Assembly: GCA_030596245.1 (NCBI GenBank)
Contig: JAUVKN010000231.1
Coordinates: forward strand, 1 to 6,998
DNA length: 6,998 nt
Direction: 5' to 3'
Source: Bacteroidia bacterium
Lineage (GTDB): Bacteria; Bacteroidota; Bacteroidia; Bacteroidales; GCA-2748055
The position numbers were made by a program, and so were the translations under genes. Under the pieces are notes generated by a model. It made no database searches. It had not been told where the DNA came from and saw only the letters and a program-made list of their open reading frames with translations. Positions within the stretch are counted from its first letter, which is position 1, and the number at the start of each line of letters is the position of its first letter. Positions 4,057 to 6,998 of the stretch are shown in pieces.

Positions 4057-6998
4057 ATGATCTATTTCTTCCAGATCCAGGAGAGTAAAATCATAGCATT
4101 AGAGACTCAATCCCAACTCAATCAAAGCATTAAGGAGAAACTTGAATGGTTGTTTGACGGAGCTGTCTCTCTGGCCGAATCATTGGTAAAGGGGACTTTT
4201 GTTGGTCCCAGAAAAGAGATGATCACTCCCTGGAGCACCAATGCTGTGGAAATTGCTGAGAACATGGGAATCTCCGGGATCAGGAGAATTGAGGAGTTCT
4301 TCATCGTACCGGGCAAAGATGCCTCCTACGACCCCATGCTCCAGGCCTTGTATAAAGGACTGGACCAAAAACTTTTTACCATCGATCGCGACCCCGATCC
4401 GATCATTGAGGTGACAAATATTTCCGCATATAATCAGCAGGAAGGATTGGCCCTGAATCAGGATGAAATTGAGTATCTGGAGGGTGTTAGCGAACGTATC
4501 GGAAGAAAACTGACCGACAGTGAGGTATTCGGATTCTCCCAGGTTAACTCCGAACACTGCAGACATAAAATTTTCAACGGCTCATTCATTATTGACGGGG
4601 TAGAGAAAGAATCATCCCTGTTCCAGCTTATCAAACGAACCACCCACACCAATCCGAACCACGTTGTTTCGGCATACAAGGACAACTGCTCCTTTGTACA
4701 GGGACCGGTCATTGAACAGTTTGCTCCTGCTTCACAAGACAAATCCGATTATTTTCGGGTGACTGATATCGAGACGGTGCTTTCCCTGAAAGCTGAAACA
4801 CATAACTTTCCAACCACTGTGGAACCATTCAATGGTGCATCCACAGGAACAGGTGGTGAGATCCGTGACCGGATCGGAGGCGGGAAGGCGGCTATCCCAA
4901 TGGCTGGAACTGCCGTTTATATGACCTCTTACCCAAGGCTTGGTGAGAATAGAAAATGGGTAGATACCCTTCCCCAACGGCCCTGGCTTTACCAGACCCC
5001 GGAAGAGATCCTGATCAAAGCTTCCAACGGAGCCAGTGATTTTGGAAATAAATTTGGGCAACCCCTGATCTGCGGGAGCCTGCTCACTTTCGAACATGGG
5101 GAAGATGGAAAGAAATATGGGTATGACAAGGTGATTATGCTGGCTGGAGGCATCGGATTCGGTAATAAAAAAGATGCCGAAAAAGATATTCCTGAAAAGG
5201 GTGATGTGGTTGTATTGCTGGGGGGAGATAACTACCGCATTGGCATGGGAGGAGGCGCTGTGTCATCTGTAGATACCGGTGAATTTGAGAATGCCATTGA
5301 ACTGAACGCAGTACAACGTGCCAATCCAGAAATGCAGAAGCGGGTTTACAATGCCATACGGGCACTGACAGAATCTACAAACAATAGCATTGTTAGTATC
5401 CATGATCACGGCGCCGGTGGTCACCTCAACTGTCTTTCAGAACTGGTGGAAGCTACAGGCGGGATCATTTACCTTGATAAACTCCCGGTAGGGGATCCCA
5501 CACTTTCTGCCAAGGAGATCATTGGCAATGAATCACAGGAACGAATGGGATTGGTTCTGAAACCCGGGGATGTGGATGAATTGGTGAGGATCGCCAAACG
5601 GGAGCGGGCCCCAATTTACATTGTCGGAGAGATCACCAACGACCACCGCTTTATGTTTAAAAGCGAGAAAACCGGTGAGAAACCCATGGACCTGGAACTG
5701 GCCGACATGTTCGGGAAACCTCCCCGTACAGTGATGCAGGACATCACCCTCAACACTATTTATAAAGAGATCCCGTTCGATCAGGCTGACTTGCCGGACT
5801 ACCTTGCAGGCGTGATGCAACTGGAAGCTGTGGCATGCAAAGATTGGCTTACCAACAAGGTGGACCGTTCTGTAACCGGAAAGATTGCCAAACAACAATG
5901 TGCGGGAGCTCTGCAGCTACCCTTGAACAACCTGGGTGCAGTGGCCCTCGACTACCAGGGCAAAAAAGGATATGCCACCTCCATCGGACATGCACCGGTG
6001 GCGGGAATGGTGGATCCGGAGGCAGGAAGTGTGCTGGCCATTGCTGAAGCGCTAACCAACCTGGTGTGGGCCCCCATGCCCGATCGAATCAGGAGCATCT
6101 CCCTTTCGGCCAACTGGATGTGGCCCTGCAGAAATGAAGGAGAGGATGCACGGCTCTACAATGCAGCAAAAGCAGCCAGTGACTTTGCAGTGGCCCTGGG
6201 CATCAATATTCCCACCGGAAAGGATTCCCTCTCCATGACCCAGAAATATGGTGACCAGGTGGTCTATGCTCCCGGAACTGTGATTATTTCCGCAGCCGGG
6301 GAGGTGACCGATGTACAGAAAATTATTGAACCGGTAATGGTTTCCGATCCGGAAAGCCGCCTCATTTATGTGGACCTGTCGAAAGATTCCTTTAAACTGG
6401 GGGGGAGTTCCTTTGCCCAATACCTGAATAAACTTGGCACAGAGGCACCTTCAATTAGTGATCCGGAGTATTTCGTGAAAGCGTTCAACCTGCTGCAATC
6501 CCTTATTGAAGAGGGCATGATCCTCTCCGGACATGATGTCTCGGCCGGTGGATTGATCACCACCCTTATGGAGATGTGCTACGCCAATACCTCAGGTGGT
6601 GTGGAGGTGGACATTTCGGGGATTCCGGGAGAGACCATCCCGGTGATGTTCAGTGAAAAGTCCGGTGTGGTGATCCAGGTGAGCAATCCGTTCGAGGTGA
6701 CCGGCCTGCTCGAAAAAGAGGGGATCCGGTATCATGTGATCGGCAGGCCCATTGAGGAACGTCAGTTGCAACTGCGCACCCGGGAAAAAGTGCACAACCT
6801 CTCCATCGACCATTACCGTGACCTCTGGTTCAGGAGCTCCTACCTGCTGGACCGCAAACAATCGGGTGAAGCAATGGCCAAGCAACGGTACCAGAACTAT
6901 ATGAACCACGAACTGAAATTCAACCTGACAGATTTCAAAGGTACCCTGGAGAGTTTAGGCATCGATTCAGGGAGGCGTGCTGAAACCGGCACCAGGGC
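4057..6998 (+). CDS. purL: Phosphoribosylformylglycinamidine synthase, large single-chain form (3' end outside window)
   Basis: The frame is open from the ATG at 4057 to the window edge with no stop, giving 980 residues. It is PurL/FGAM synthase, the fourth step of purine synthesis: FGAR + ATP + glutamine to FGAM + ADP + Pi + glutamate, in the cytoplasm. Seen motifs: an N-terminal PurS-like domain (about 1-140), then SEHCRHK at 165-171, KAETHNFPT at 245-253, the Gly-rich GASTGTGGEIRDR at 260-272 and HDHGAGG at 449-455 in the first synthase half. The second half has SLSANWMW at 682-689, PTGKDSLSM at 719-727 and SGHDVSAGG at 824-832. The large form fuses PurS-like, synthase and glutaminase parts in about 1,200-1,300 residues; here the window stops just where the glutaminase domain should start. 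The truncation is only the window edge, and no frameshift is seen. It has its own promoter (box at 4011-4018). Confidence 0.97.
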   Translation, partial: MIYFFQIQESKIIALETQSQLNQSIKEKLEWLFDGAVSLAESLVKGTFVGPRKEMITPWSTNAVEIAENMGISGIRRIEEFFIVPGKDASYDPMLQALYKGLDQKLFTIDRDPDPIIEVTNISAYNQQEGLALNQDEIEYLEGVSERIGRKLTDSEVFGFSQVNSEHCRHKIFNGSFIIDGVEKESSLFQLIKRTTHTNPNHVVSAYKDNCSFVQGPVIEQFAPASQDKSDYFRVTDIETVLSLKAETHNFPTTVEPFNGASTGTGGEIRDRIGGGKAAIPMAGTAVYMTSYPRLGENRKWVDTLPQRPWLYQTPEEILIKASNGASDFGNKFGQPLICGSLLTFEHGEDGKKYGYDKVIMLAGGIGFGNKKDAEKDIPEKGDVVVLLGGDNYRIGMGGGAVSSVDTGEFENAIELNAVQRANPEMQKRVYNAIRALTESTNNSIVSIHDHGAGGHLNCLSELVEATGGIIYLDKLPVGDPTLSAKEIIGNESQERMGLVLKPGDVDELVRIAKRERAPIYIVGEITNDHRFMFKSEKTGEKPMDLELADMFGKPPRTVMQDITLNTIYKEIPFDQADLPDYLAGVMQLEAVACKDWLTNKVDRSVTGKIAKQQCAGALQLPLNNLGAVALDYQGKKGYATSIGHAPVAGMVDPEAGSVLAIAEALTNLVWAPMPDRIRSISLSANWMWPCRNEGEDARLYNAAKAASDFAVALGINIPTGKDSLSMTQKYGDQVVYAPGTVIISAAGEVTDVQKIIEPVMVSDPESRLIYVDLSKDSFKLGGSSFAQYLNKLGTEAPSISDPEYFVKAFNLLQSLIEEGMILSGHDVSAGGLITTLMEMCYANTSGGVEVDISGIPGETIPVMFSEKSGVVIQVSNPFEVTGLLEKEGIRYHVIGRPIEERQLQLRTREKVHNLSIDHYRDLWFRSSYLLDRKQSGEAMAKQRYQNYMNHELKFNLTDFKGTLESLGIDSGRRAETGTR

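Noticed and set aside
4122..6909. Many minus-strand open frames of 64-128 codons within 4122-6909.
   Set aside because: All lie opposite purL, whose frame is continuous and carries family motifs throughout; their translations show no recognisable features.

Overview
The window looks like chromosomal DNA of a member of the Bacteroidota. Three things point there. Two secreted proteins resemble families largely confined to that phylum (DUF3575-like and DUF4251-like). Upstream of purL there is an exact match to the Bacteroidota -7 promoter box (TAnnTTTG). Ribosome binding sites are mostly weak or absent. I see no transposase, integrase, CRISPR array, tRNA or rRNA. The genus cannot be read from the sequence alone.

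Layout, left to right. A complete macro-domain protein (ADP-ribose / O-acetyl-ADP-ribose hydrolase type) occupies 4-510 on the plus strand. A 334-bp gene-free gap (511-844) follows, filled mostly by a 78-bp tandem repeat: three full copies plus fragments, each carrying a strong hairpin. This gap separates convergent genes, because a minus-strand DUF3575-like envelope beta-barrel protein ends at 845. That gene is divergent from a small secreted DUF4251-like protein (1672-2229, plus). The DUF4251-like gene converges, with only 13 bp between stop codons, on a minus-strand AMP-forming acyl-CoA synthetase (2243-3904). A divergent intergenic region (3905-4056) holds the TATCTTTG promoter box and leads into purL (plus strand from 4057), which runs off the right edge before its glutaminase domain.

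How the genes work together. There is no obvious single pathway. The window alternates strands at almost every gene, so most genes are probably separate transcription units: purine synthesis (purL), fatty-acid activation (acyl-CoA synthetase), ADP-ribose metabolism (macro domain) and two uncharacterised envelope proteins. The least explained element is the 78-bp hairpin repeat array between the macro-domain gene and the DUF3575-like gene, including its degenerate left fragment and the inverted tail fragment at the neighbouring stop codon. I found no convincing evidence for a new multi-gene system.
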